A stretch of DNA of 64,000 nucleotides from Tubulanus polymorphus (Eukaryota; Nemertea; Palaeonemertea; Tubulaniformes; Tubulanidae): assembly GCF_964204645.1 (NCBI RefSeq), contig NC_134033.1, positions 3,779,631 to 3,843,630 of the forward strand. The letters are read 5' to 3'. The notes beneath the pieces were generated by a model. That model searched no databases and was not told the origin of the DNA. It saw only the letters and a program-made list of their open reading frames with translations. The position numbers and the translations under genes are program-made. Positions 32,761 through 45,179 of this stretch are shown piece after piece (position 1 is the stretch's first letter; each line of letters opens with the position of its first letter).

Positions 32761-34727
32761 TTTTAAACAGATGGACCCTCGTTATAGCAAACTAAAATAC
32801 AGTAGACTCAATCTGAACTCGGATCAAATGTGACCATCGATTTGCGTTTGAACTTAAGCTAAACCATAGAAATTTGACTGGCATCATTGGATGTAATGAT
32901 TCTAATTATTGTGTTCGAAGTGTTAATTTCCAAGAGTTACGAAGAGTCTTACGTTTTATCGGTATATAAACAACTTGACAAACTGCACCAGACGTTAGAT
33001 ACATTCAATCAGCAGCCTTTCAATAGTGATCGCTTGAAGCGATGTGGTTCCATGGATACAAACTGATACCCGCATTAAGCGTACGTAATACAATGGATAC
33101 TCGGTACCGTAAAACTGACAGGTTTGAACAGTTCATATGGCTGAATAACAACTTCGCTTACCTAAAGGAATTCAGTTGCTTATACGAAAACGGCAAAATA
33201 TTTATGAAAAAGTTCTAACTTTAAATCGCGGTTGAGTATGAATTTTTTTCCGCAATGAAAGCGATTTAAAACAAAATATTCAGTTAACGAAACTGGGTCC
33301 TACATAAAACTTAAGATGGGGCATCCATTCGGCACCTACCCGCAAAAGTGGTTGATATCGAAAAACGATTTCTGTCATTTCCAGATGATCGTACCAAAGC
33401 ATTATCTATAGGCTAACTCTGCAAACTGTTAGTTGATAAACCCTCCCATAGTAAGAAAAGAGACGTTTCGACAATTCTGTGAGCCATTAAAAAACAAATT
33501 TCAATTTGTTCATCGTCCAGAATTAGTAGATAGATGGAGAGTTGGTGTTCTATTCTGATAGCTGATTAAGCGTGATCAACGAAAGTACCTGTCAATCCAA
33601 CTGTATCGAGACCGGAATTAAACTAGAAAAAAATATTCATAAACCTTAAACCTGTTGAATCTGAACGCTTCGAATCATCACCCGATTACCGAAAATGAAC
33701 CTCTGGCGAGCAACGCTCCAATATACTCGAATATAGTCAACTTTCGAAATTAAATCTGATAAAGGGGTTAACATGAATAAATTGTGAGAGAAATAAATCT
33801 ACTATTCTGTTTAAATCACATATCGCGTGGTATATCCGTTGAGAGTCTGTCTCATCGGTAGCGATCATATTACCCAAGTGCATACCAGTTTTTGATACTT
33901 TGATAATATGACCTTGAAATAAAACATTTGATTTTCAAGGATTTAATCATGCCAGGGAAGAACAAGTAGATAAAATAGTGAATATATATAGTCTATTAAG
34001 CCTCAACCTTGACTTCGTATTCTATTGAAAATTGATTGCATATATCGATCATTATATTCAATGCTTATGATATTTTGCATGGGGTATATTGCACTTTCTT
34101 TTACTTGGCAATTTCGTTTACCCGAATCGGTCGCCATACGGTTCGGTGGTGGCTGAAAAATAATTTCATCCGGTGGCACATTTAGTAAAGTAGTATAGTA
34201 TTTATTTTTCATTAGGTCGTTACATTATTACATTATTGATATCGCATGATATACAGTGACAAAAATGTAACAAGAAAATGTGGGCTACACGAAGAGATCA
34301 CAAAGATCTATCGGAGCCGTGCCGCCCTAAAAGAAAAATCAAACCAATCACTCTTACACACACTCGTGCACGCATGCACGCACGCATGCACGCACGCAAC
34401 ACGCACTACATCAGTGAATACAAATTAAAAAGTCGTCATCTATGTAATCGTCTATTTCAATTGCACTGGTCAGTAAAGGGCTCACCGAGCCCCTTAAATC
34501 CGCACCTTAGGTAGATACTATTGCATTTAACAAACAATCTACAATTAATCTAATAGCTACGAAAAAACACTGTTTCAAATAAATTGTTTAGATGAAGTAG
34601 TGATAGAAAAAACTGAATGGATCACGGGCCCAAAGGTCGTCGTTAATATCTGTCCTTTGTTCTTTAGATTAATTACTAGAGTTTGGTGTGCGACCATGAA
34701 CACTAAAACGATTCGTTTAAAAGCTTC
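32761..34727. other. 3' flank of receptor unit 2, non-coding
   Basis: From about 32978 the sequence matches the 3' flank of unit 3 (48940 onward), with a 600-base block (33111-33710) absent there. A GCACGCAT microsatellite lies at 34366-34398. A 69-codon minus-strand frame at 34003-34212 is open in both copies but shows no constraint. Confidence 0.6.
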
Positions 34728-34733
34728 TTTATT
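34728..34733 (-). terminator. Polyadenylation signal of receptor unit 2
   Basis: AATAAA on the minus strand about 20 bases after the stop codon, in CAGTAGCAATAAAGAAGC. Confidence 0.7.
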
Positions 34734-34753
34734 GCTACTGAAGTTTTCGTAAT

Positions 34754-37700
34754 CTACTTCTTTTGTTGACGTTTATATCTCGTTCTAATTGATTTCATAT
34801 CGATAGTTAGTATTGTATATAGAAGCGGATTCAGAGACGAGTTGATCGGTAAAAATAGAACGGCCAGCCAAGCGGCCACCTGGTTCGGTATGTCGACCGA
34901 AAATACGGCGCAAAACTGAACGATTATTATCGGTAGCCAGCAAAATAAATTACAAAGATTGATTACTAAACTCCTTCGAGCTAAAACCAGTTCGGTAGGA
35001 TCGGCTCTACCCGAACCCGACCTACTTCCAGATACGAGTCTATACATCTGAGCGTACGTCGTCATTATCGCAGCCAATATGGCCGCATTGAACAAGGCAA
35101 AAATAGCGAATGAATAGTGCCAGCCATTGACGTCGATCGTCAGTAAATTCATAGGCAAACAAACTCCGGTTGTACCGTAAAAATTGTCTCCGAAGTAAGA
35201 CGACGATGACAGCGGTAGAATAGAAACTGTGCTTATAACGAGCCAACAAATACAGCAAATACCGATAACGTATTTCGGAGTTATAATCGGACTTCTAGAA
35301 AACGGGTTGACGATATTTGAATATCTCTGACGCGTTAGAATTAAGAGAAAAGTTAAGGAACCTTCGCACGAAACGGTGACAATAACCCCGGCGAGACGAC
35401 ATAATGAGCTATCCGTCCAGGCTTCAGAATTCAGATAATAAACGCCTTTGAACGCGTGGTCAGCTCCTGCGATCAAAAACAAATAGACCGACATCAGAAA
35501 ATCACAACCGGCAATATTTATGATGAGGACATCTGAAGATGTGTTACGTGTTCCGGTGGATTTCATCCGCAAAGCTTGAACGCGAAATAAAATAACGATA
35601 CTGTTAGCGAGAAAACTGAAAGATGCGATCATCCAGATGATGGCCCTCAGTACAGTGTTACCCATCAGGTCAGAGCAGGTGGAAAATTGATCAGCTTCGG
35701 GGAGACATCGGTCAACATTCGGTGCCATGCAGCAAAATTTGTAAGCATCCGAAGCGAGGTATTTCAATGATGTAAGATCGCCAAGGACGTTTCTTTGTAC
35801 GGATATTACTTCAAAATTGTTGACAAGGTCTAGAATTTCAAGTCGAGCCAATCCCGAAAAAGCATAGCTAGAAATATAATGGATTCTGTTACTGCTGATA
35901 TTTAATGTCTGTAATGCGGATAAACCTTTAAATACATTTTCACCGAGAACCGATATAGAAAGTCCGTGAAGATCGAGAACAGTAAGTGACGTCAGACCTC
36001 GGAAACTACCGTCTTCTAAATGTTGCAGCGGATTTCCGATAAGAAATAGTTGTTTTATAGCGATCAAACCTGCGAATGTATTAGCAGATAATGATGTTAT
36101 GCGGTTGTGTGTAAGGTCTAATGTGTATAGATTGTTTAGATTAGAAAACGCATTTGGAACGATGTAAGATAAATTATTGCCTGAAATGTCGAGAAAACGA
36201 AGATAAATGAAAGAGTTTAACATCGATTCGTTAAATACGACTCGGTTATTCGACAAAATCAAAACCCGAGTTGATTCTATAAAACGACCAGTAATATCTG
36301 ATAAAAGGGCATTTTCACAATCGATGAAATGACCACGGCAATTACAACGTTCAGAACACGTGACCTTACAGTATGTCTCGTCATCCGAGTTATGTTTACA
36401 ATTTACGACTCCGTCGCAGACTTCAGATTGCGGAATACATCGATTTTCCTGGCCACATTTAAACATTCCCGGACACGACCAAGTCTCGCAGTTTCGTTCA
36501 TCTTCAGAATTAGGACAATCGGATCGACCGTCACAAACGTGTCTGATCGGTATACAGTAAGATGCCGGACATTTTACAGTACCAGCCGCGCATTCGAAGT
36601 CATTACACGCGAGTATATGTTCAAGATTTCTACATACCGGGAAACCAATCGGCATCCTTTCTAAAATACACCTTTCGTGTCGGGAATAACAGCGAGGAGA
36701 ATTGAACGAACATCTTTGTTCATCCGATTCCTTACACAGATCTGTGAAACGAGTCGTACAGTGATTGCCATTATTACAGTTAACATCGGGATTCAATGTC
36801 ATATTAGTGACCAATTCGTCTTCTTCGAGACTTCCGCTACAATCCACGACACCATCCCGATACAACTGAGAACTAATACATTCACCGTCCCCGCACGAGA
36901 AACCCTGACAAAGTTCGGCAGTGCATCCGATCTCATCGGAACCGTCTTTACAGTTGACTAGTCCGTCACATCGTTTATAACTATCGATACATTGGTGATT
37001 GGAACAGCGATATCGCGTAGATAAACACGGTGGATGATAGCACGAGTTCTCATCTGATCCATCGACGCAATCTCTCATAAAGTCGCAGAAACCGCTAATC
37101 GATATAACCTGTCCATCGTTACAGCGGAACTGACTGTGTAAATTGATATCCGTACAATTGAGTTCATCTTCACCGTGTTGACAGTCGTGTATGGTATCAC
37201 ATACACGATGGTCGCTGATACATCTTCGATCGTTACATTCAAACTGCCACGATTTACAACCGCTTATAGAAGCTAACTCTTCACCAGTTACATTATAGGT
37301 ACATAACACGGAATGCGCTTTATCTTTTGTATCATCGAAAGGTTTTAATATCCATTTAACCGATTGAATATACGTAATTTCATTTCTGGTCACCAGTGGT
37401 TTGATAACTTTAAATCCGTCGTGGCCCATCGTCAAAATAGCGCCATATTGATGTCGATATTGAAATTCGCTGACCAAATTGTTCATATCGCTTTCAGTAT
37501 TTGAAGTGAGTCTTACTATTTCGGCGCGGACGCTGTGACACATTTCTCTAGCACTCCGAATATTCAAACCTCGATTGTTTTTCCAGTCGGTTTGTATTTG
37601 ATAACATTGTCCGGAAATAGTTACCCAACCTCTTGGACAGGTTGAATTAATCAAAGTAACATCGGGAATCATTTGATCTATGGTTTTATTTAGTTCTGTA

Positions 37701-38008
37701 TTTGTTGAATTGTTCGCGTCGTTTATCGTTGAATTGTGTTTGTTTTTGATGTCGATTCTCTCAGATTCACAAATGAATGTCGTGTGCGTCTCCTCGATTT
37801 GACACGGGAATCGAACCCAGTTCGCCAATCCTCGTGGATTATTCAGTATCATCGCCGTACACGGCATATTCACGTCATTTATCGGTTGTTTTCTTAGCGG
37901 AGATATCAATCCTCGAATAACTTCCGGTATCGTTTCATTAATAACAGGTTTATACCACTCTGTGTAGCTCAATGGTTTACCGTCAGTCCACGTGTAATAA
38001 CCATCATT
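34754..38008 (-). CDS. Receptor unit 2, exon C: lectin end, LDLa, LRR, 7TM
   Basis: 1084 residues after the acceptor CGAAACAG; together with exons A and B the protein has about 1938 residues. Order (whole-protein numbers): lectin domain 1 end to about 950; lectin-like domain 2, 976-1094; about six LDLa repeats, 1104-1400 (CDGSDE-type acidic ends, e.g. RDCVDGSDENSC; the fourth is degenerate); LRR cap and five to six LRRs, 1402-1590; hinge YKFCCMAP...CSDLM, 1600-1640; seven spans to 1920. The hinge and TM3 match relaxin-type LGRs and Lymnaea GRL101. TM3 ends in RQRYSNIVNPF instead of DRY; TM7 keeps NPLLY. A plasma-membrane receptor; ligand unknown. The whole 7TM and LRR part is in one exon. Confidence 0.92.
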   Translation of the reverse strand, partial: NDGYYTWTDGKPLSYTEWYKPVINETIPEVIRGLISPLRKQPINDVNMPCTAMILNNPRGLANWVRFPCQIEETHTTFICESERIDIKNKHNSTINDANNSTNTELNKTIDQMIPDVTLINSTCPRGWVTISGQCYQIQTDWKNNRGLNIRSAREMCHSVRAEIVRLTSNTESDMNNLVSEFQYRHQYGAILTMGHDGFKVIKPLVTRNEITYIQSVKWILKPFDDTKDKAHSVLCTYNVTGEELASISGCKSWQFECNDRRCISDHRVCDTIHDCQHGEDELNCTDINLHSQFRCNDGQVISISGFCDFMRDCVDGSDENSCYHPPCLSTRYRCSNHQCIDSYKRCDGLVNCKDGSDEIGCTAELCQGFSCGDGECISSQLYRDGVVDCSGSLEEDELVTNMTLNPDVNCNNGNHCTTRFTDLCKESDEQRCSFNSPRCYSRHERCILERMPIGFPVCRNLEHILACNDFECAAGTVKCPASYCIPIRHVCDGRSDCPNSEDERNCETWSCPGMFKCGQENRCIPQSEVCDGVVNCKHNSDDETYCKVTCSERCNCRGHFIDCENALLSDITGRFIESTRVLILSNNRVVFNESMLNSFIYLRFLDISGNNLSYIVPNAFSNLNNLYTLDLTHNRITSLSANTFAGLIAIKQLFLIGNPLQHLEDGSFRGLTSLTVLDLHGLSISVLGENVFKGLSALQTLNISSNRIHYISSYAFSGLARLEILDLVNNFEVISVQRNVLGDLTSLKYLASDAYKFCCMAPNVDRCLPEADQFSTCSDLMGNTVLRAIIWMIASFSFLANSIVILFRVQALRMKSTGTRNTSSDVLIINIAGCDFLMSVYLFLIAGADHAFKGVYYLNSEAWTDSSLCRLAGVIVTVSCEGSLTFLLILTRQRYSNIVNPFSRSPIITPKYVIGICCICWLVISTVSILPLSSSSYFGDNFYGTTGVCLPMNLLTIDVNGWHYSFAIFALFNAAILAAIMTTYAQMYRLVSGSRSGSGRADPTELVLARRSLVINLCNLFCWLPIIIVQFCAVFSVDIPNQVAAWLAVLFLPINSSLNPLLYTILTIDMKSIRTRYKRQQKK

Positions 38009-38088
38009 CTGTTTCGTGAAGAAAATGAAATATATTATTTCTTTAAATTCTATCTTTTCAAATTAATTTTTGAATGCATTAGTCTTAC

Positions 38089-39426
38089 CTGCCAATTCAA
38101 TCCAATCATCATTATGAGTGCTTTTAATGTGTACGCCATTCGGAGAAGTTTTGTAGCGAATAATCTTTTGATTAAAATCATTTCCTGTTCTGAGTTGATA
38201 CTGAGTAGATGTCCCGCGTACCTCTGTCTACAGTATATTTCAGCGTTTTCCCAATTCAGACGTTCATCTCTGATGAATTTGATGCAAGAAATTCCCGAAT
38301 CCAGAAATCCTTGTTTACAGTAGAAATCATCGAAATGTTTAATCGGTAACGACTCGTGTAAAGTGTATTGTATTTGAAATGTCGGAATTCTATTGTTTAC
38401 TTCAAAACGTAAAGTATTATCTGATATACTATAAAATATAAGTCCACGAACCGCGTTATTTTCACATATTAAAGTTTCATGTTGAGTTTCAATGGTTTTG
38501 AAATATTTCCCATTAAGAAAGGGTTCGTAATTGATTGATTGTATCAAAATGATCGGATCTTTTCGACCGAATCTGTCTGTTTCACATGAAACTGATCCAA
38601 TAGATTTGACGATAAATCTGTAATATTGAAATATATTTTGTTGTAACGGGTTTTCAAATTTATAGAGCATAGATTCTGATGTACGTCCTGCCCGACCCGG
38701 GTAGTTCGGTGACTGCACGAGTCCACATTTATCTTTAGTAGTAACTGGGAGAGGGGAACCAGGCAATCCAAAACTCTCCGATTTTTTCACTCCTAGACAT
38801 TTACGACGTAGTTTAACTATTAGTAGATACCGCCAGAATCCAATCTCATAAACTGTGAAATCTACAGTGTTTAATACGAGACTGTTATTAAGAAACTGAT
38901 TACTCAAACTCAGAAAAAGATCACATGACAATGACATCTTGAGAAAACATAGATCAATTTGATATTCGTGTTCTGATAATATGTGAATATTTTTCGAGCG
39001 AAGGCGTCGATTTTCAGGAGTAATCACGAGACAGTATGACGTCATATTGATCTGACGTTCTTCTTCCTGTAGAACATAACCGTCACAATCAGTAGGAGCA
39101 AATATAAGAGATGAGCTACCAACTGTTAACTGATTGTTATAGTAATAAGCGTATGCTACTACAGTAACCGGTCCACCTGAAATAATCAGGCTGACGACAA
39201 ATCGACCGTATGAACCAGGACAATACGGACCATAGCGTCTAGCTGTGAAATTACTGCCATCAAATATATAAAAACCAGCTCGATCACAGTTTTCTGATAA
39301 CACTGATAGTTTCAACTGTTGTGATTCATAGATGTTCACTTTCCAGTTTAGTTGTAATGTAGTTACACGATACAATTTATTCTTTGATCTCGGGAACAAT
39401 TGATTGGCTGACCAGTAACCCGTAAA
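38089..39426 (-). CDS. Receptor unit 2, exon B (CUB domains and lectin start)
   Basis: 446 codons, phase 0 at both ends, acceptor CTTATATTTCAG, donor TGGCAG|GTAAGA. Same domains as in unit 1. The first residues (FTGYWSANQ) differ from the other units. The CUB loop at about 38477-38580 (segment after SCETDR) differs strongly from units 1, 3 and 4, with length changes in whole codons. The lectin half ends IGLNWQ and continues across an 80-base intron. Confidence 0.87.
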
Positions 39427-39742
39427 CTGAAATATAAGGGAATTGATTACAGCATTAAACGTTTACAATAAAACAATTTCAAACTTTGTACGACCTCGAT
39501 ATATTGATGATAGTACAAAATGTAGCTATCGAAACTTAACTTAAATTCCTCCACAAATCATCATAATTACTCTGCGTAAACAACAAGTGCGTCCGAATGT
39601 ATTGAAATTTGGGTCACATATAACGTTGTTATTCCAAGTTTCTCGGTAAAGTTTCACTGGTCAAAATCGCCATCAAAATCATAGATAATTACAATGATTC
39701 TATAACACGAACCTAATCTACAAATCACTGTAATAAACTTAC

Positions 39743-40966
39743 CAATATCCTTGGCTTGTTGACGTAGACGTCTGATATTGTCATTGATTTCACTTCAAAT
39801 TCTATTTTCAAATTCGATCTTAAAAAATCCGATGTCGTCAAAACGCACAGAATCACGAGAAATCCGTCTGATTTTACACTCAGAGATTTGAGATGGTTAA
39901 AACTGAGTAAAATATCAGTTCTAACAATCCGTAACCCTTCCTGTTTATATACACCTACGACACCTGGTGACGAGTCGAGATCACGTGTCCAGTTGAAGAC
40001 GACGTACTGCAGAACATCGACTGTGATAGACCAGCAGTATAAGTGTTTAGACTGAGTTACTATATCTGGTATTCCATCAATTGTAGTGAGCAGTCCTGAT
40101 TCATTATAGACTTGAATTAACGGGTTAGAGATGTTCCAATCTGATATTTTGTAAACTTGCACGAATAACTGCGACGTAAACCACTCTTTATTTTCAAATT
40201 CTACACACGCTTTATTAGTTTTAGTATAAAACGATGAAGGCGGATGTCCGGTTTGTTCTCGTATAAGAGCTATAGGTTCACTGGTGCTGTTCCATCCGTC
40301 GTGAATTTGAGGACGAGTTTTCATCGGATCCTCACCTGGTCTTAATCTAAAATCTATCTGTATAAACGTAAAATTCATTGCAAACCCGTCTGGCATCCCG
40401 ATCCATTCTAACAACAATTTACATCGCCGGGTAGAAATCCTGAATTCATAACCTGTTTGAGTTGGTAATTCTTTTACTGCACGTTTGTAGCATGTGTGTA
40501 AGATTTTCAAGCGACTCTGTTCTTCAAAACGATATATGATATAAACCCGACTACCTCGCGCTCCATCGACGTTACTCCTAAACAACAACGAAATCAACCC
40601 GTTACTGCGGATATCTAGTCGTTTTTTTCCGGTAGCGCAGAGTTTGTTTTCGGACTCACCGACGAGAAGGTAGTTTTCGTTACAGAATATCGACGGCTCG
40701 ATGTCGTAGTAAACTTGAACGAGAAAACTTCCCGGCAAAGAGCTGTTGACGAACCAACGACATTCGACACCGCGCACTAACGACGGATAGTCCGGTGAAA
40801 CGATGTAACCAGACGTAGAATCGACGGAGTATTGAGTGTTGTTACAAGATGAATTGACTGTAACAGACGCGGCTTCCTCGACAGAGTTTGCGCGATCAGC
40901 CCGCGTAAATATACAGTCTCCGCAAGCGATCAGTAAAACTACGAACAACGCTTTCATTCGCTGCAT
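39743..40966 (-). CDS. Receptor unit 2, exon A (signal peptide and first CUB)
   Basis: 408 codons, start ATG at 40964-40966, signal peptide as in unit 1. The donor (ATTG|GTAAGT) leads to a roughly 315-base intron. Compared with units 1 and 3 it has two to three residues of length variation in the loop after TKTNKA (ENKEWFTSQLF). Otherwise about 95 percent alike by eye. Confidence 0.87.
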
Positions 40967-41499
40967 ATTGAACACAATTCACGCTTCAAAACAAACACTT
41001 TACTAACTATTTCTAAGTTCGCACGACATTTCTCAAAAGAGTCGCTGCAAAGTAATGACGAATTCGCAAATGTCAGAAGTTGACGAATTGATCCAGAGTC
41101 CAATTATTTTGTAAAAGTTCTCCCATCAAACTGGCGCCAGACTCGTATTTGTGAAACTTTCATCTGTTCTCGGTTTTGCTGTAATTACCGCGGTTTCTAA
41201 ATTTAGACGTGTTTCAATATATCGTGTTTATAATCATGTGCAATTATTTCTCTAAAAATATTTACTGTCGTTCCGAACTGCGTTCAGTTTGTGATAATAT
41301 TCGATGACATTTTGTATATATACCTCAAAATATTCTGCGTCTCTGTAAAACACTTCGTCGATATCTGTTTTGATAATTCACACTCTACAGTCAATATAAT
41401 AACTGAGTTGAGGCTAATCGAAGCGGGTGGGTATCTGATTGTGGTGAGTAATAGGTCTTGTTCGGTACAGATTGTTTTGAAGAAACAAAAGCAACCAAG

Positions 41500-41590
41500 T
41501 AAGACGGGGATGACAGCGGTAGAATAGAAACAGAGAAATGTTAGGAATCTTTAGTTAGGAAACTGTTGCAATAACCCCGGCGAGAATCTG
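41500..41590 (-). pseudogene. Relic of receptor 7TM coding sequence upstream of unit 2
   Basis: GGATGACAGCGGTAGAATAG and, after an internal deletion, GCAATAACCCCGGCGAGA match the TM3-TM4 part of the receptor exon (plus-strand view of about 35205-35225 and 35380-35395). It lies where units 1 and 3 have similar relics. Confidence 0.75.
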
Positions 41591-41943
41591 ACTCGCGCAC
41601 TCTGATTCGGTCCGTTCTAAATTTGTCCCGTTTCGGACCCGGACCCGTTTAGAACGGTCTAACTGCTTCGTAGTGTGAACGCGACGAAATTCCAACCAAT
41701 AATAAATGAGGTGAATTGATAATTCCGAAACTTCTGATCATCATTTAAAAATGTTTAATTTGACTCAATTTAGATTAGTCCAATCTAGCAGAGAGGCAGC
41801 TGTGATGAAGTCTTGTTAACCTGTCGCGAAAAAGACTCCATTAGAACGATAACCGCACTCAAACGTGATGAACGGATAATAAGATAAAAACCCACTATCT
41901 ACAGATTAAAAGATTTTAAAAACAAGACTTTATTCATTAAATC

Positions 41944-42008
41944 TAAAACATATATAAGACACGACGTTTCGATCTCACCCTAGAGATCATCGTCAGGTGT
42001 GAGATTTA
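41944..42008 (-). ncRNA. Hammerhead-ribozyme-like motif (Penelope-type)
   Basis: On the minus strand the order is: outer stem TAAATCT, stem I ACAC, core CTGACGA (41990-41996), stem II GATCTC/GAGATC around a TAGGGT loop, GAAA (41967-41970), CGTC, then GTGT pairing with ACAC and AGATTTA closing the outer stem. This is the CUGANGA...GAAA...UC layout of type I hammerheads, as known from Penelope-like retroelements with a minimal stem III. One extra U between the core and stem II departs from the consensus. No reverse transcriptase is nearby, so it would be a solitary remnant. Confidence 0.55.
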
Positions 42009-42277
42009 GACTAAAAACAGGGGTATATATACAGAGGAGGACAGGTTAATTGAGTAAATTGGCGAGTGAGTAAATAATTAGTGTTTGGCAAGACTCTATT
42101 ATTGGTCTTGTTGCTGTACTGGTGACTAGTACGTGTTTACAATGTCGGCAACGATCCAAACTGAACCGCTTTGTAAGCTTTAACTTCGATACCCGACGCC
42201 GATGTCAAGCCGGCAAAATGTAAAGATCGACTTTGAAGGTTCACTATGTATTATTCAGAGTAAGACTTTCGCTACTT

Positions 42278-42446
42278 CAGTGGAATCTCGTTACAGCGAA
42301 CTTCACGGGACCAGAAAATCTGTTCCTTATACTCGATTCTTCGTTATATCCAGTATGAAGTGAATTTTCTTACTCGGCACACAATTTCATATTTGTTATA
42401 TCCGATGAATCGTTGTATCCGAGTTCGTTATAACGAGGTTCCACTT
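42278..42446. mobile_element. pogo/Tigger-type MITE, copy 2
   Basis: CAGTGGAATCTCGTTACAGC at the left and GTTATAACGAGGTTCCACTT at the right are inverted ends of the same type as at 10746. The interior shares CTTCACGGGACCAGAAAAT with that copy in reverse orientation. Confidence 0.75.
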
Positions 42447-42628
42447 TAGTGCATATGGTGATTTAGATATTCAGGTGAAGTACTGCAAATGAATCTAGTT
42501 AACTTTCAAAGTACTATTCGTCTGTAAGTGTAACTGATTCAATCTTGGAGAATAGTTAAAATATGAGATTATACTTGAAATATCAAATATGCGATAAAAA
42601 CCACGTGCGCTCTACGGCAATGCATGAT

Positions 42629-42700
42629 TCCCATATGGTCTAGTGGTTAGGATTCCTGGCTTTCACCCAGGCGGCCCGGGTTCGATTCCCGGTGTGGGAA
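42629..42700 (+). tRNA. trnE: tRNA-Glu, anticodon TTC
   Basis: 72 bases. Acceptor stem TCCCATA with TGTGGGA, D arm GGTCTAGTGGTTAGGAT, anticodon stem CCTGG/CCAGG with loop CTTTCAC (anticodon TTC at 42662-42664), T arm CCCGG GTTCGAT CCCGG. All conserved positions, both internal promoter boxes and the length fit a functional nuclear tRNA-Glu. No intron. CCA is not encoded, as usual in eukaryotes. Confidence 0.96.
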
Positions 42701-44360
42701 CGAGTATTTTATGGTTTAATTTTTTTGCTACCTTTTTACAAATGCAATTGATTAAAGTCTGTTCAATTAATTGAAAGGAATCTTTTTCATTTCCGTATAT
42801 GAATCGTACAAAATGAACCTACCATCTTTATAAAGCGGATCCTCGTAAGGAATCTTGAACGCTGTAAACATAGATGAATGCTATTGATGAAATTTTGAAG
42901 AAATCGTCTTTGGAGCAATCGTCTAATTCGTCTTATAGATTACTCCAAAATAAAATGAACGCTCATTTCATGATTCAAACAGGGCCCAGTCCCACAAATA
43001 AGTTGAACATAGTTTAAATAGCTCACAGACTTAAGATAAGTTTTTAAAGTTATGTTGGAACGAATTTTTGAATTTGTCATCAATATTTACCACAGTTATT
43101 CAAACGCGTAAATCAGTAATAAACAAAGCAAGATTCCGCAATTGAAAAATAGTAGAGATAATCAAGGATTGAAAAGTTGATTATGTCACAACACTTCAAC
43201 TGTTCCCTATAAAAGCCATGGTCAACCCAACTGATGATGGCTGATAGATATTCATTCTTCAATTGTGGTAATTCGCCTAAACGCCTTGAAATCAACTGAA
43301 TCCAATTTCCACTTTGGTAATATTGATTTCATCAAAAATGGTAAAAAGAAGCGATATCCATTACATTTTACCTCCAGTGCAGCGGAAAACTGCTAAAATC
43401 CAGAATATGCCGAACATGTTCGCAATGATAGTATATAGACATTTATTGAACTATTTATTCTGTTTAAAAAACAAACCAGATGTCACGTTCCCAATACTGG
43501 TTACCAAGTCAGGATTTTAAAAGTAGCAGCCACGAAAATTTATTCGTATTTTTCTACCTAAAAATAGGGATTGAACATGTTATTTATTTAATTGATAGAT
43601 TTTGATTCTTTTCTGTTTTTATTCCGTGTCCCTTACAGACCATCGACACGTGCCGGGAACGAAACAAATGGGGGAGGGAGGGGGGAGGGGGGTTGATTTT
43701 GAAATTCGAAATTGAAGCACAGATACAATAGAAATAGCATCGGCGGTCGAATTTACAAATTCTTTTTGTTTAAATCGAAGTACATATCGAAGTGCATAAT
43801 TGTAAAATGTCTTTGCCGGTTCATTCAACCAATCTTCCAACTAACCTGAACAGGCAAGCGACTGACTGGGGTTTATTTTGTTGGCCGCCTAATTTGATAC
43901 ATCGAGATTTCGGAAATAACTGTAATTTGAGAGACATTTTGCCCAAGGCCAAGGTCACTTTATTATTTCGATATCACTTTTAAATGCACTCGCAGACCCG
44001 TCGTCTAGCTAGTTTATGGAATTGAACTAAAGGAACAAAATAATTATGTTGCCCAAAAATGTGTGGGAGAGTGGTACATGAAGGCTACGCCCCTTCCCTC
44101 GGGACACCCTACAACTATGTAGACGAAGAACTCAAATCAATCAATAGAATAAATAGTAGGATAATCATGCGTATGTCAAAAAGAGATCTATGAAATCATA
44201 ACCATGCTGACATATCACGATCTCATCTGACTGTGTTATCTGCTGCTGCGCTTATCTTGACAATACATTATTTACATCTCGACGAAAACAACGAAACCAC
44301 AGATTCGAATTTGTTTTAGATTTAGCGACGCCAAACACGAACAACGTCGATCTATTAACA
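42701..44360. other. Non-coding spacer
   Basis: No gene recognised. A purine-rich GGGGGAGGGAGGGGGG stretch lies near 43671-43691. Short open frames are unconvincing. Confidence 0.5.
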
Positions 44361-44363
44361 GTT

Positions 44364-44666
44364 GACATCAACTACTGCGGCAAGAAAATTCCACCTGTGG
44401 CAAGTGAGGATCCACCACGTGTCGCTAGTGTGCAGTAGGACATCAACTACTGCGACAATAGAGGATTCCACTTATGGAAAGTGAGGATCCACCACGCGTC
44501 ACTAGTGTGCAGTAGGACATCAGCTACTGCGACAATAGAGGATTCCACTTGTGGAAAGTGAGGATCCACCAGGTGTCACTAGTGTGCAGTAGGACATCAA
44601 CTACTGCGGCAAGAAAATTCCACTTGTGGTAAGTGAGGATCCAGCGGGTGTCGCTAGTAGTTACTT
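44364..44666. repeat. 74-77-bp tandem repeat, four copies
   Basis: CATCAACTACTGCG-type starts lie at 44367, 44441, 44518 and 44595. Each unit continues with GATTCCACTTGTGG, AGTGAGGATCCACC and GTCRCTAGTGTGCAGTAGGA. Non-coding. Confidence 0.9.
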
Positions 44667-45179
44667 GATCTTCCGCGCTTCAATTCCTTCTACATTTCAA
44701 CTGAAATCGAATCATTTATTTTTTTTACTTGAAGTTTAACTTTACCAAACACCGAACAATTAATCTGATCCGTTGTGTCAAGGCTCGTTTGAAGTCTGTT
44801 TAAAGTTGACTGAACGTGAACTGACGATAGGCAAAAATGATTTTGCCTAAATGTAAAGATGGATAAATTAATTTATTTTCCTACCATTTTGATAGTAATG
44901 GTATATATGTAAGGAACAATAATTTTGCTTACAATCGAAAAGGAGAAAAATAAAGACTTTTAAACATGACAAGGTTATTTACAAGGTTATACAAATGTAC
45001 TATTTACTAACATACAACAGCAGCGATCTATACTATCTAAACCGTTTTAAATAAATTTCGTCAATTCTGGGTTTTATATAATATATCAAAAATTTCAAAA
45101 ATTTTTATATTCGGAATGTCGCAAAACCGACTGTTAGTCGCGCCATCTAGTGTTTGTCACCGGTTCCTCGACGAGTCGT

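Noticed and set aside
34003-34212. 69-codon minus-strand frame conserved at 49369-49578
   Set aside because: Most differences between the copies replace amino acids and there is no domain, signal peptide or splice context; explained by duplication of the 3' flank.
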